The notes beneath the pieces were generated by a model. That model had not been told where the DNA came from. It did no database searches and saw nothing but the letters and a program-made list of their open reading frames with translations. Source: Bilabrum cf. latius (lineage: Eukaryota > Bigyra: Bicosoecida > Bigyra > Bicosoecida). Taken from it: DNA of 64,000 bases. The stretch covers positions 124,001 through 188,000 of the forward strand of contig OZ237754.1 of assembly GCA_965178125.1 (NCBI GenBank), written 5' to 3'. Shown in pieces: positions 44,901 through 56,540 of the stretch (its first letter is position 1; each line of letters starts with the position of its first letter). The position numbers and the translations under genes were made by a program.

Positions 44901-47900
44901 TGCGACGTGCCTCAACCACGGTCGTGTCCTCTCGAGTGGCACTAGGACCCGCATCCTGTCCAGCGGCAAGTGCGGCGGCCCGCCGGTCTTGCTGTGCCCG
45001 CTGCACGCGCAGCCTTATCTCGCTGTGCTATTGAGCGGATGCCTCCACGGCTTGCTGTGCAAGCCGGACTGCCTGTGCAGCGTGCGCAACCTGGTCGATG
45101 CCGCGCCCCAGCAACACTTCTGCCGTTCTCCCCTGCGATTGGATGCCCTGCAGAAGCGGGCCCTGGGCCTGGGCTCCGAGCAGCTCGAAGCTTGTTCCCG
45201 ATGCCCTGTCGCTGGCTTCCTCTTGCTGAATGGCGTCGATTCGCATCTCCAGGAGCTCGATTCGAGAGACCAGGCGGAGTCTCTGGTACTCTGGCTCGAG
45301 GTCGCTGCTCTTTGGCATGGACCGCAGCACCACCCGCATTACGGCGAGGGCGCGCTGGCACCTACGCCTCTCGACCGCAAGGGTGGCCGCCTTTGCTGCC
45401 TCGTGCTGCATGGCGTCTGACAGCTCCATCTTGATCTCCTCAGAAACTATGGCGGCCGCGCGCTGACGCATGGCCGACACGGCTTCGAGACACGAGAGGA
45501 TTCCGTTCATGGATCGACGCTAGTCTCGCTGCTCGCTGTGCTCTTGCAACTCGCCCATTCCCATCTGACCAGAAGCAAACTCGGCTATCTGGTCTCGACT
45601 CGCGCTGAGTTCTGATACGGAATGCAGCAGTGCCCGTGCCGGCTGTAATTGAGCATCTTCCTGGGGCTCGCGAGCGTCAGAGGACCCTGTCGGAGTGTAC
45701 CCTGACACTGGGTAGGGCGTACCGAGAGACTTGTTTGCTTCTCGCAATGGGATAGACCGGAGCCCAATCAGGTCTTCTTCGACCTTCGCCAGGCTAGATT
45801 CCACCATCCTGCGCAGAGGGTCGAGTCCACTTTGGCTGCCCCCTGCAAGCCTCTCGATGGTGTCGAACAGTCTGTCTGACAGTAGAGCGACCTTACGTTC
45901 GATTCCAGCGTCATTGTTCGATTGTTCTTTGTCGTCGAGTCCGCCGGAAAGTGCCCGCACATGGCTGTTGCGTGCAACGCGTGGCTGGAGGCGCAAGCAC
46001 TGCATCTGCACGGTGCGTATTGTCTCACGTGCGTCCTGCAACGAGCTAGAAACGAGCAGCACGAGCTCAAGGGGGTCCAAGCTCGCCTTGACACGGCCAT
46101 GGGCCCATTCAACGATCGCCTCCGCCCTGTCAAGTCCCGCATGTACTCGTAGCATGGCAGCAACGGCCATTGCCTGTCGCATGCGTGCCACCGACTGGGT
46201 CCGAAGGATCGCCCACTGCGCCATCCTGTTGGCTGTCGTACCCCCGGCATGCACGAACAGGGCGCTGATAGAAGCAACGTATGCCTCCAGCCTGCTTTCC
46301 TCCTTGGCTGCAGAGAGCGCGACATGAGCCGAGGACGCGATGGTGAGGATCTTGTACCTCTGGAAGGCCTTCTCGATCCGGCGCACCATCCCTCGACGCT
46401 TGCGAGTCTCCCTGGCGGACACGAGCCGGTGTTGGGCGGCCTCTTGCAGCTCTTTTTGCCTCTCAAACTGCGGGAGGGTGTCCTGCAGCGACCTTCGAAA
46501 GGCACTCACCATGCTTCTCGGCTGCAGCTCTTGGTTCATCTGGACCAGAAGGTGGTCCGTGCGGCCCAGAGGGAACAGCATCGATGTCTTGGAGGAGCGG
46601 GTACTCTCCAGCCCGGTTGCCATCAAGAACTCACCCACGGCAGATACGTCCGCTTTTCTCCTGTACAGGTAAGACTTGAACCTGCGCGGGCCCTTGCTGC
46701 GAACCTGGCCGATTGCTCCCTTTTTTTCGAGGATCGCCAGCGCCGACCTGTCTCGCTGCCCCAGGGCCTCCTCCTTCGATGCCCTCTCGGCTGCCTCCAG
46801 CTCGAGCGCGGCTTCCTCTCCCAACAGCTCCCTCAGGCTGGAGTTCCTGGCGTGTGCCGCCCTACTTTCCTCTTGTTTCTTCATGGCGCGCATGGCGGCG
46901 TGCCGGGACTCGGGACGGGTCTGAAACGCCATCACGTGCTCAATCTTAGGAAGGCCGAACGGATTGGAGTTGGACACCACCATGGTTTCCTTTCTGCTGG
47001 TGGCGAACCGGAGCTTGGGTGCCTGAGCATCTCTGCTGCCGGGACGATTGCTCGTGAAGTGGTCGCTGCCGGGTGTGCCTGGTACATGCTTCTGGCTGGA
47101 TCTCGGCTTGTAGTACTTAATGGTTCTGTCGGACACTTCGAAGTCTTGTCTGCGAAAAGGAGTCTTGCCGACTAGAATGGGGTCGATGCTAGCATGCAGT
47201 TGCGCCTGCTGCGAATGGATCCTGCTGCACTGGAACTAGTGCCGACCCAGCTCCATCAAGTGCCGCATGTCGTCTGGATCTCTCGCTGGTTGTCGCGGCC
47301 CATCACGCCCAATCATCACAGGTAGCCGCCGCTCTGGCTGCTGGGACTCTTTGTACGAAGGAAAGTGCCAGGTGGCTGGCAGTGCTTCGCCCTCATCAAC
47401 TTCTCTTCGCATCGGGACAAGTTCGCGTGACTGCGGACCTGCCTTGGACGCCTCGATCGCAACGGCCCTGGCCTTGCCGAGGGAGACTTGCCTCGTCTGA
47501 GCCTCCTTCCTGTATGCCATCTCACGCTGAATCGCAGCCGTGACTCCGATTGTGGTTGCAGACCCACCTTCTACCCACAGCTTGGCCTGACTACTGGATG
47601 CCAGGTGGAATCGGCCGTCTGGACCCTTGACGAGTGCGCTCGGCGTGCTTGGGCGGAGCCTTGCCTGTGCCTGCTGCATCCTAGCTCTGGATCCTGCGCT
47701 CTGCTGGCTGTCGCTGCTGCCTGGTTTTGACCTAGGGTAGCCCAGTAAGGCCCTTGCGTGCCTCTAAACATCTAGATTTGCCTCCATGCCATCCATCGCA
47801 CTTGCAAGCATGCCTCTTGGAGCATCCGATTCCGCCGATTGCAGAGGGAATGCTTCGTACCTGCGCTCTATGACCTCAGGCCCACTCTCTGGGAGCACCA

Positions 47901-50900
47901 CCTGCACCTTCAATCGGCCCCTCACGTCGTACTTTGGACCCAGCCCCATGCTTCGCTTGATGTGCCGGTCGTCTTCCCAGCGACCCATCAGCGCGGCAAT
48001 CCTCAGTCGCTCAAATCCGATGCGTCGGAAGCACGTGTGGCTAGACGACAGCATCATAGACGCTGCTAGCCGCTTGATCTGCGCCTCTCGCCGGGCCTCG
48101 ATTGCGCTGCGAATCCTACGCTCGCACCGTTTCAGGAACAGGCATCTGCGCCACCACAACTGCAACACCCTCGCTCGGTCGTTGCTGCGCCACCAGAGGA
48201 ACTCGCCCATCATACGAAACGCCTTGACGATAACTCGAGCAGCCCTGTCCACTCGTGCCCTCCGCTTCACCTCGACTCTCCAAGCGATGGTGTAAACGAG
48301 CCGCTTCTGCTTGCGCAGGCCGTGCAAGATGAGCCCTCGCATCTTATTCGCTGCGATTGCCTCCTGCGTCAGCTGCTGCTTCAGCGCCCTGCTTTCCCGC
48401 TCCAGACAAGCGCCCGGTATGGGCTAGAAGCCCAGAGCTGCAAACATTGGCGCTGGTAGGCTGCCGTCTGTTCTGGAACGCCCTCCTTGGGGTGCTCTGA
48501 TACTTGGAGCCTGAACAGTTCGAGCCACGACCTCCACGTTGGAGCGTCGAAGTGATGCTGTGCGAACGCAATCCATTCCAATTTGCGTGCATCCAGAAAC
48601 GTCAAGGCTGACTAAGTGTGGTGCCATCTCAAGCACAGCCTCCAGCTGCACAGGTTCCAAGGTCTTGCAGGCCCGCAGTGCGAGGCGGGCGAGAAATGGG
48701 AAGGCAATCTCAGTCTTGCTCTCGCTGTTGTTGGATTGCCTCGCCAGAGCCAGCTGTACGGCAGACTCAATCCTTGGCAGGTACTCCTCTTCATCCTCTT
48801 CCGCCTTGTCCCCCGCCTCCTCCTGCTCCTTCTCCTGCTAGTCCATGCCTATCTCAGGACTTGCCGCCAGGTTACGTCCCACCCTACTTGCATGCTTGTC
48901 TCGCGTGATATGCACGGACGCATCGGATTCGTCGTGCTATGTAGTTTGATCCATGGGGCACCTACCAGACAGATCCAGTTCCCGAAGCAACGGGAGACAC
49001 AGCCCAATAGCAGCCAAGTAGCTTCCAAAATCGCCCCTGTACGATTCGTCACCTGGTTCCACGCTAGGATCGGAAGCACCACCGCGTCTAGAACGGCGCC
49101 TGCTACCCTTCTTGTCTTCGGACGGACCACCTGCAGCCGCCCCCGCCTCCATCACCCGCAACATGCGGCACTGGCTCGCGAGGTAGAGGATTCCCCCGAG
49201 CGTGACTCTTCTCGAACACTGCCCCATCCTGATCCGCTGCAGGCCTCCCAGTGACTCGGCCACGCGGCAAATGCCAGCATCCGTCACCGAGGTGCATCCA
49301 GTGATGTCCAGTTCTTCGATGCCGGGGCAGGTCTCGCAGATCATACCCAGCCCATCGTCATCTAGCTGCCGCAAGTGCGCCCCGTGGAATACCCTGAAGT
49401 TAGCCATGGTCAGCCGCAGAGCCTATGCCAAGGCGCTGGTGAGTCGCACGCAGCCGCTCACCCTCAGGTCTCGCAGATCTTCGCAGTCTAGCACCAGGGA
49501 AGACACGTCGCTGTCTTCCACGCCAGCGCACCCGCTCAGATTGATCGCCGTCAGATTAATCCACACTGGCCTCAGGTGGTCAAGCCGGCGGAGCCTCTTC
49601 TCGTCTTTGTCCACCATGCGAGCAGGTGGCCGACCCGATGGGTAGTGCCGCACCTTAGCCTGGGTCTACGAATTGCTGCTGCGGCGATTCTTGCCTTGCC
49701 TCATCGAGTGGCTGAGCTGCGAGATGCTGGATCCCGCGGGCTGGTCCTCGATCGGTCGCGGGACCACAGGGCCATCCATGAGCAGTCCCGTCCTGCGAGC
49801 GATGTGCTCGGCTGCAGCCATGTCAAACAGAGGGGATTGCAGCCCGTCGCAGTACTCCAGCCTCATTTCCCGCAGATTCGAGCAGAATAGAGCGATTGCA
49901 GTCGTACTAACGGCAGTCAGTCGATGCGCATGCGCCGCTCGGATGGACCGTATGGCAGGGCTGTTTCTGCACAGCGACACGAGGACCTCATCCGTGACCC
50001 CAGCGGCGTAGCTCATGTCTATTTCTAGTAGAGGTGACTGCACCTCAACTGCGTATGGCCCAATGTGAGATGCTTGCAACGGCTGCTTGCCTGCGCCTGG
50101 CCCGAACGTACCGATTGGGCGGGGAGACTCGAATGTGTCCAGGATTCGGTCCGCGAACGGCAGCCTCCCCACTGGCTGCACTCCCAGCCCGCTTGCTCCT
50201 TCGATCCCAGCCGTGGCCATGCGCGCATCAGCCACGTGAGCGATAATGGGGGTCTAAGCTGACGATGTTGCACCGGAGGCTGGATCAGGTGCTTCAGGGC
50301 CCTTTGATTCGTGGCCGGTACGGCCAGTCTGCAGCTCCTGTTGCTAACTCTCACTGCGGGTAGCCAGCGCCAGCGCTCCGATTGGCAAGTATCCTCTGCC
50401 TAGGCCCCTGCAGGACAACCGCCGCAAGTCTACCATTTCCATCATGGCGATTACCAGCCCTCGGTTGGAGATCTTGGGGCACCATGACACGTCTAGCGTG
50501 TGCATCCTCTCTGTGGAGTCAGCCAGCGACTGCATGCTTCTGTCCGTCAGCCGGTTGCACCCCTCTACTCGGAGGCTCTGCAGGTCTGTACACCCCTTGG
50601 CAATGCAATCTAGAGCTGTATCTGTCAGATTGAGACAGTTTCGAAGGTCTAGAGTCACCACGTGCCTCATGTGGTCGATCCTGGGAAGCAGGCTGGCTGT
50701 TGTCTCGGTCACTGCCTGGCACCCCTCCACTCGTAGATGCCTGAGAGATGGCATGCTGCTCGCGAGCTGCAGCAGGGATCGCTCCGTCTATACCCTCCCC
50801 TGCTGCTCCCCGAGGATGATGCTCCTCGTCCTCGTGCGCGCGAGTGCTTCCACCATTGCAGGCACGGACTGCGGGCTCAGCCTCCAGCCCCTGCAGTCGA

Positions 50901-52422
50901 GCGTGGAAGAACCCTCCCCGATCCCCGCCTCTGGGTCGAGCAGCGCGGCATGCGTGCGCCCCGACTCTGCCAGGGACCTGAGCCTCGAGCTGAACGAGGG
51001 CTCCACTCCTCGATGGGGCGAAATAGAGGAGTATTCACCCCAGCGAGCCCCGCAACCGCACGCGCACAGCAGCTCCCCTGGCTCCCCCGTTGACCCTGCC
51101 ACTGCCAGGGCCTCCCGCTTGGCCTCGTGCCACCACTCCAGCGACATGGCGAGCTCTTCTTCTCGGCCACGATCCGTTCCGTCCGGGCTTGACCGAGCGA
51201 TTCGAATCTGCGCTGCCTGTGGAACCACCCCGTCGCCCGCCGTCGCCGTTACCACGCAAGGGTCCAGCCCCGCGAGGATGCTTCCGCTTGGACTCCTCAT
51301 CGCAGCCATGGTCAACCCGTCCAAACCGCCTCCCAGTGCACCCATCTCAAGCTCTCGCTGCTAGTGTCGCTGCTGCACCAACCGTTGCACTGCATTGCTG
51401 TACGGCACCGCGATTCTCGCCATATCCAGGAGGAATTCCGACCGCAGCAGCAGCTTGGATTGGGTCACCGCGCGGCCCCTGGCTCGCATCACCGCCCCGA
51501 GAGCCTCTTTGCCCCATAGTTTTGATTCCCGCGGGAACGATACCCACTGCAAAAATCTCTGTGCCCCGTTCCATGCGCCCTGTTCACCCCCCTGCTGCCG
51601 CATGACCTGCCCCAGCTCGGTTCCAGAGAGGTCGTTCCGGATGGTGCTCATTGCCTGGCGCAACGTGTCCGCTGCACCCCCTTGCCTCGCGTCTGGCTCG
51701 AACCGAGTGAGCAGAGCAGGGCTCGGATTCAGGTACAGCCGCTGGTAGGATCTGCTGGCGAGCTCAGCGGGGTATGGGCGGAGGGGCCAGACTCTCCGTG
51801 GGGCCGCGGGGTCCAGCGGGACTGGCATGGCGGGGGGACGATATCCTCCTAACAATGGGCCAATCGTGCCACTTGATTCTATCTGGCTTTTTCTGGGGGC
51901 ATGCCCTGAACTATGATGCGTTCCTGCGGCAGAGCCATTCCTGCTGCCGGCCGCCACTGCCAGCGATGATTGGGCAAGCCTGCCTCGTCTGTCGTGCACC
52001 GAGAGCTTGCCGCCTCCCTCAATACCGAAGGGAAGGCTTGGCAAGCATATTGCATTGTGCTAGCTTTCAACGAACGAAACGGAGCATCGCCCGTGATCGG
52101 CTGCACCTGCTGTGGCACCAATCGGAACGCGAGCACTGCTGGCCTCGCCGGCTTGCGGCTTCGGAGCCAGTGCGGTGAGATCGCGTGATGTCTCTGGGGC
52201 AATAAAACTGACTCCTCTCAACACACGTACAGTGTTTATGGAGGAGCCACTGCGCTTCCCAGCGAAGATACCCGCAGGAGCACGCTCACTTGCCTTGCCC
52301 GAGGACTCGCTCTGGTGCTCTCTGCTTCTGAACCCAGGATAGGCTATTGCTTGCTGGCCCGGCCGCTATCTGAGAGGGCTCTCTCTTATGATTCGAACTT
52401 CATCAGGCTCGGCTTGCGCCAT
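38920..52422 (-). CDS. Giant leucine-rich-repeat / helical protein, 4,500 aa, single exon
   Basis: One frame runs 13,503 bases from ATG 52422 (MAQAEPDEVRII) to TGA 38920. I found about 41 in-frame TAGs (e.g. 51361, 50788, 50344, 49666, 47764, 45520, 43255, 41221, 39214) and no in-frame TAA or TGA in the stretches checked. Residues ~550-1330 h Cys-containing LRRs of the AMN1/FBXL type: VVTLDLRNCLNLTDTAL, LQSLRVEGCNRLTDRSM, HTLDVSWCPKISNRGL, IEELDITGCTSVTDAGI. After that the protein is mostly basic, Arg/Gln/Ala-rich helix with Trp-containing stretches (EFLWWRSNDRARVLQLWWRR) that look like IQ- or coiled-coil scaffolds. No F-box, kinase or membrane segment seen. A cytoskeletal or flagellar scaffold is a guess. 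An upstream ATG at 52569 is also in frame. Confidence 0.85.
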
Positions 52423-52683
52423 AATCTACCCTCTGTCCTTGAAGCGCCCATCCCTAGTTTCCGTTAGAGTCGACTGAGCCAAACGCGAGGATTTTCTTGC
52501 AATTGCAAGGTCTTGACGCGCAGCTAACCGAGTCTATTTTGGTCCATTTCGATTAGAGATTGATTTCATTCAGTTTGCGCAGTACTGTGCCTGAACGCTC
52601 ACTTCGGGCAGGTCTAATGTCATATTTGCTCGCAACAAAGTGCGAGCATGCATGCTGCTCGCCTCACTTTTCTGCAATCAGAC

Positions 52684-53112
52684 ATGGCATCTGCAACTGA
52701 GCATGGAAAAGATAGCTCAGTTAAACATTCTCCGCCCATGGTTGTGGAAGATGACGACACTGAATCCCCGAGTACACGAGCAACTCAAGAGCGGAGCGAG
52801 AAGGACAGCGCGGCGAAGCCGCCACCTTCCAATCTAACCCCCACTGGATGGCGGAAGGTGTATGCAACAGCTTCAAAGAGGCAATGTTTTGGAGCTCTAT
52901 TGAAAACAATTGATGATTTTCAGAAGTCAGATTGGCTGTCTCTAGAAGAAAAGGGAGAGCTAAAGGAGCTGATTCTCAACAGCAACGAGCGAACTCTGTC
53001 TGTGCTCGCTGCAGCCTTGGCATCGTAGTGCGAGCATTTTAGTGACGTAGATAGCTGCTGTCGATTCGTTGACACGCTCCGCTTGGTTTTGAAATGGAAG
53101 CAACTGATGTGA
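52684..53112 (+). CDS. Small helical protein of unknown function, 142 aa
   Basis: ATG 52684 (MASATEHGKDSS); an ATG 36 bases upstream is also in frame. The frame crosses TAG at 53026 inside a helical region (SVLAAALAS-TAG-CEHFSD) and ends with TGA 53110. The N-terminal half is disordered and acidic; the C-terminal half is an alpha-helical module (FGALLKTIDDFQKSDWLSL, EKGELKELILNSNERTLSVL, CRFVDTLRLVLKWKQLM). No family recognised. Divergent from the giant LRR gene with 261 bp between starts, convergent with the RRM gene. Confidence 0.6.
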
Positions 53113-53195
53113 ATACGTGATGCTGTGTACGACCGAACTCTACAATCCCTGGCGCTCCTGCAAAGGCTTCCGTTGCCGCATCCATTGCAAATATC

Positions 53196-55700
53196 TTATT
53201 GACCATCCTTACTTGACTCTGTCACTGATTTTGCTGCACCTGTAGGATCTGCGCCCGGGCTGATGACGGTGGACGCGCCCTGGGCCACTCCGACCACGGG
53301 CGCGAATACCGTGCTAGTTGACACTGGCGCGCCCGCGCCGCTGCTCTGGATACCACCAACCGGCGCAAAGGACTGATAGGGGGCTGTGCCCCACTGCAAG
53401 GGCATAGTCGCGCTGCCTGCGCCGGGAGAGTAGACAGGCGGCAGATAACCGTCAGCGCTCCCCATGCTCCCCATGCTTCCTCCTGCAAGTGCTGGCCCGA
53501 TGCCAGCAGAGGTTGCCGCGCCGCCAGCGCTTCCCATCGTTGTCCCAACTGGCGGCATCACTGGCATGCCCATAGCCATCGGCATTCCCATGCCTAAGCC
53601 GCCCATGCCCCCCATCCCCATGCCACCCAAGCCCATGGGCATGCCCATGCTCATGGGCATTCCTCCCATTCCCAACGGCATGCCGTACAAAGTGGCCATC
53701 TGATGCGCCTGGTTCATTGCTCTCCGCTCGCCTCCTTTGCCCCAGTCCAGCCGCAGGGTCTGTCCATGCAGCTCAGTGCCGTGCAGGCTGTGGATGGCGG
53801 TGGCCGCGTTTTGCTTGAACTGAAACTCCACAAACCCGCAGTGCTTTCCATCCAGAACGTTTGCGTGCGACACGGGCCCGCACTGAGTGAACAGCAGATG
53901 AAGGTCCTCTGCAGTCGTGCGGTCCGACAAGCCTCCCACGAATACGGTGGTGTTACCCTGCGATGGGTCGGGGGGAGGAGAGGCCTGGTTTGCCCCGGGC
54001 ACCTCTCTCAGCGCCTCAATCACGCTCTCAGCTGGGGAGGCCACGGCGGTCTGCGGTGTACCCTGGTAGCCCATATGAGCCCCCCCCATTCCCCCGGCGC
54101 CAGTCCCCGCATGCCCGCCCTGCAAGGTGGCCGCCTGCACGCCAGGTTGCGGCGCCAGGCCCGGATCCTCCGCCGACGAGCCCAGTCGACGGGTGGATGA
54201 CTTTGGCGTGGCGTACCTAACTCGAATGGACGGAGGGTCCCCCTCAGCTTCCCCCTCGTCCTTTGTGCCCACCGCGCGTCCGTCCATGGCAAGGCGGGCA
54301 GCGGTCGCTTGCTCCACGGTGTCGAACCGCACGAACCCGTAGCCCCTGCTTCGACCTGTGTTTCTGTCCACCTGCACCACGGCCTCGGTCGCACCGAGCG
54401 GCCCGAACCACTCCATGAGCAGCTCCGAGGTCACGTCTCGCGGGAAGTCACCCACGAACAGGCTGCTTGAAGGGGCGGGCGGCGCGTTGTGCTGCTGCTG
54501 CTTTCTCCCCTTCGGAGAGGTGTTCCCCCGCCGCGGACTGCCCCCCTTAGACCTGCCTGCACTCTCCCCCCCTCTCGGGGACCAGCCAGAGCCAGAGCCA
54601 GAGATCGGATTGGCCTGCTGCTGCTGCTGCTGGTAGTAGGGCTGGGACTCCATCGAGCCGCCTTCCACCGCTGGCACAGGAGCTGCCACGAATGCGGGGC
54701 CTTGCCCTGGGGCCGCCATCGCCATGCCGTGGACGGGAGGGGCACCTGCCGGCATCGCCACGGGCGCATAGCCCAGTCCGTGCGGGGGATGGGGATGCGA
54801 CGGAGCAGCATACATGGCAGGCGCAGCACCTCCCATGGCTCCCATGCCCCCGCTGACACCTACAGATGCCGGGTACACCGGCATGTACGGCTGGCTCGAG
54901 TAGGCTGCAGTCGACTGATCCACCGGTCCCGCCGCGACGTACTGTGGCGGGAAGGCAGTTGGCACCTGCGCTGGGGAGTACCCTGCGCCTGCTGCTATCC
55001 CACCCTGCTGCGCTGAGCCCGCCCCTCCTGCCATGGGAATACCCTGCATGGCATAGGGATCGTGAATCCCGGCCGGGATGCCCTGAAGGGGCGGCACCGC
55101 TGCGACACTGTGCCGCGCACCGACCACAGGCGAGTGCACGCTGCTGGCCCCAGCTGTGCCCCCCCCCTCCTCGCCGACGTCCTGCGGGGGGAAATCGCCG
55201 GCGCTGTCCGCCTCATGATCCCCAAGCGAGGCCTGTCCCACGGAGTTTCCCCTTGAGATAACCCCTTCAGGCTCGCCGGCCCCGCTCTGCATCGAGGCGG
55301 TCAACCCCGATGCCTCCGGGGAGGCCGCGCCCGGGTCGGCGTACGCAGACGCCATCTCTGACAGTCTCCGGCGACCTTGGGACGCTTGCACTGGGGCGGT
55401 GCGTGCTTTTGATCGGGCACCAGGCGGCACATACTTCGAAGTGGTGACGCCGGCAGCCCGAGGTTGCCTCCGGCCGGAAGCAACCGCGACGCTGCCAGCG
55501 ACCGCTCCCTTGCCAGCGCGGTGTTTGCTGGTCCCACCGTCGACATCATCTGGGCTTTCGCCACCTCTTGGATATGCCGAGTCACTTAGGGGGCTACTCG
55601 TCCTCGCGGCATCTCTGAGTCCCGCCGAAATGGCATCGGGTTGACCCCTCGGGCTCTCGAGTGGGGCTGAAGCAGGCCTTTTCTCCTCAGCAACGTCCAT
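53196..55700 (-). CDS. RNA-binding protein with two RRMs (RBP45/Nam8/TIA-1-like)
   Basis: ATG 55700 to TAA 53196, 834 residues, no TAG inside. RRM A at about 410-490: SLFVGDFPRDV, GRSRGYGFVRF. RRM B at about 580-655: TTVFVGGLSDRTTAEDL, HCGFVEFQFKQNAATAI, LHGQTLRLDWGKGG, closely like the last RRM of the RBP45/47, Nam8 and TIA-1 group. The first RRM of that group is absent and replaced by ~400 disordered residues with a Gln6 run. After RRM B comes a Met/Gly repeat (MGMPMGLGGMGMGG) and a Ser/Ala/Pro-rich tail. Probable role in mRNA binding, splicing or poly(A) metabolism. Its Gln6 run uses no TAG. Confidence 0.9.
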   Translation of the reverse strand: MDVAEEKRPASAPLESPRGQPDAISAGLRDAARTSSPLSDSAYPRGGESPDDVDGGTSKHRAGKGAVAGSVAVASGRRQPRAAGVTTSKYVPPGARSKARTAPVQASQGRRRLSEMASAYADPGAASPEASGLTASMQSGAGEPEGVISRGNSVGQASLGDHEADSAGDFPPQDVGEEGGGTAGASSVHSPVVGARHSVAAVPPLQGIPAGIHDPYAMQGIPMAGGAGSAQQGGIAAGAGYSPAQVPTAFPPQYVAAGPVDQSTAAYSSQPYMPVYPASVGVSGGMGAMGGAAPAMYAAPSHPHPPHGLGYAPVAMPAGAPPVHGMAMAAPGQGPAFVAAPVPAVEGGSMESQPYYQQQQQQANPISGSGSGWSPRGGESAGRSKGGSPRRGNTSPKGRKQQQHNAPPAPSSSLFVGDFPRDVTSELLMEWFGPLGATEAVVQVDRNTGRSRGYGFVRFDTVEQATAARLAMDGRAVGTKDEGEAEGDPPSIRVRYATPKSSTRRLGSSAEDPGLAPQPGVQAATLQGGHAGTGAGGMGGAHMGYQGTPQTAVASPAESVIEALREVPGANQASPPPDPSQGNTTVFVGGLSDRTTAEDLHLLFTQCGPVSHANVLDGKHCGFVEFQFKQNAATAIHSLHGTELHGQTLRLDWGKGGERRAMNQAHQMATLYGMPLGMGGMPMSMGMPMGLGGMGMGGMGGLGMGMPMAMGMPVMPPVGTTMGSAGGAATSAGIGPALAGGSMGSMGSADGYLPPVYSPGAGSATMPLQWGTAPYQSFAPVGGIQSSGAGAPVSTSTVFAPVVGVAQGASTVISPGADPTGAAKSVTESSKDGQ

Positions 55701-56540
55701 GACCCTTCAACAACTACGCAAGGCCAAAATAATATTGGTATTCTCACAACAAGATGGTGAGTACCGATAGCAAGACCCGAGGACAGCCTGCGAACGGCAA
55801 GAACGATACAACGTGATCTTGTTGCACTTCGAGATTCGTAGCCTGAATCAGGCTGTCCGATGGACTACGACGGCAGAATCACCCACAAAGCGTATAAGTA
55901 TCAATTTCTTCTTGAATCGAACTCACGCAGCTGAAAAAGTAGGACCGGATCTTCAAAGCCGAGGAAATATCCTGCGCAGCAACGATTCGGGTCAACATCG
56001 GCAGGAGATTCACAGGTGATGGCAGCACTATTCTGCAAAAACCATGTCCATTTGGCAACACAATGATGTTCTGGCGGAGCATGCCGCTGGGAATTGCCCA
56101 TGGCCGCAACCACCCGAAGCAAGGCATGGCTCAGCGCACACGTGCACTAAAAATGCCGTAATTTCATCGCACCAGAGGAGCCAAATGCCTTCATCGCTCC
56201 TCCCAACGTTACCATATACTTCAAGTATCGCTTGACATTGTATAATTACAAGCATATGCACCGCAAGCGACACGCAATCGGTGGTGAGATCGAGAGGTGG
56301 CAGTTTTGGCGTGATCGCGGTGGTCTCACCAGTAAGTGGAGAGGACAAATGACGCAGCAATTGCCCCCAGTTAATAGATTATGCAGGTGTTTAAGTAAAC
56401 CGGGACAATACGCCACAGGCGAGCTCCAGGGCTGCCTAATTATGCTCGGTAGCACCGTACGATCGGCGACGCAAGCTGGTCGCAAAACCCCGCACGGTTT
56501 CTGGCTAGCCTCTGGCCGGGGCGCGCGCGCTCACAATCGA
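55701..56540. other. Intergenic region, no gene seen
   Basis: 840 bp of AT-richer sequence between the start of the RRM gene and the end of the RIB7 gene. Several short frames exist on both strands, none with recognisable motifs or splice-supported structure. Confidence 0.5.
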
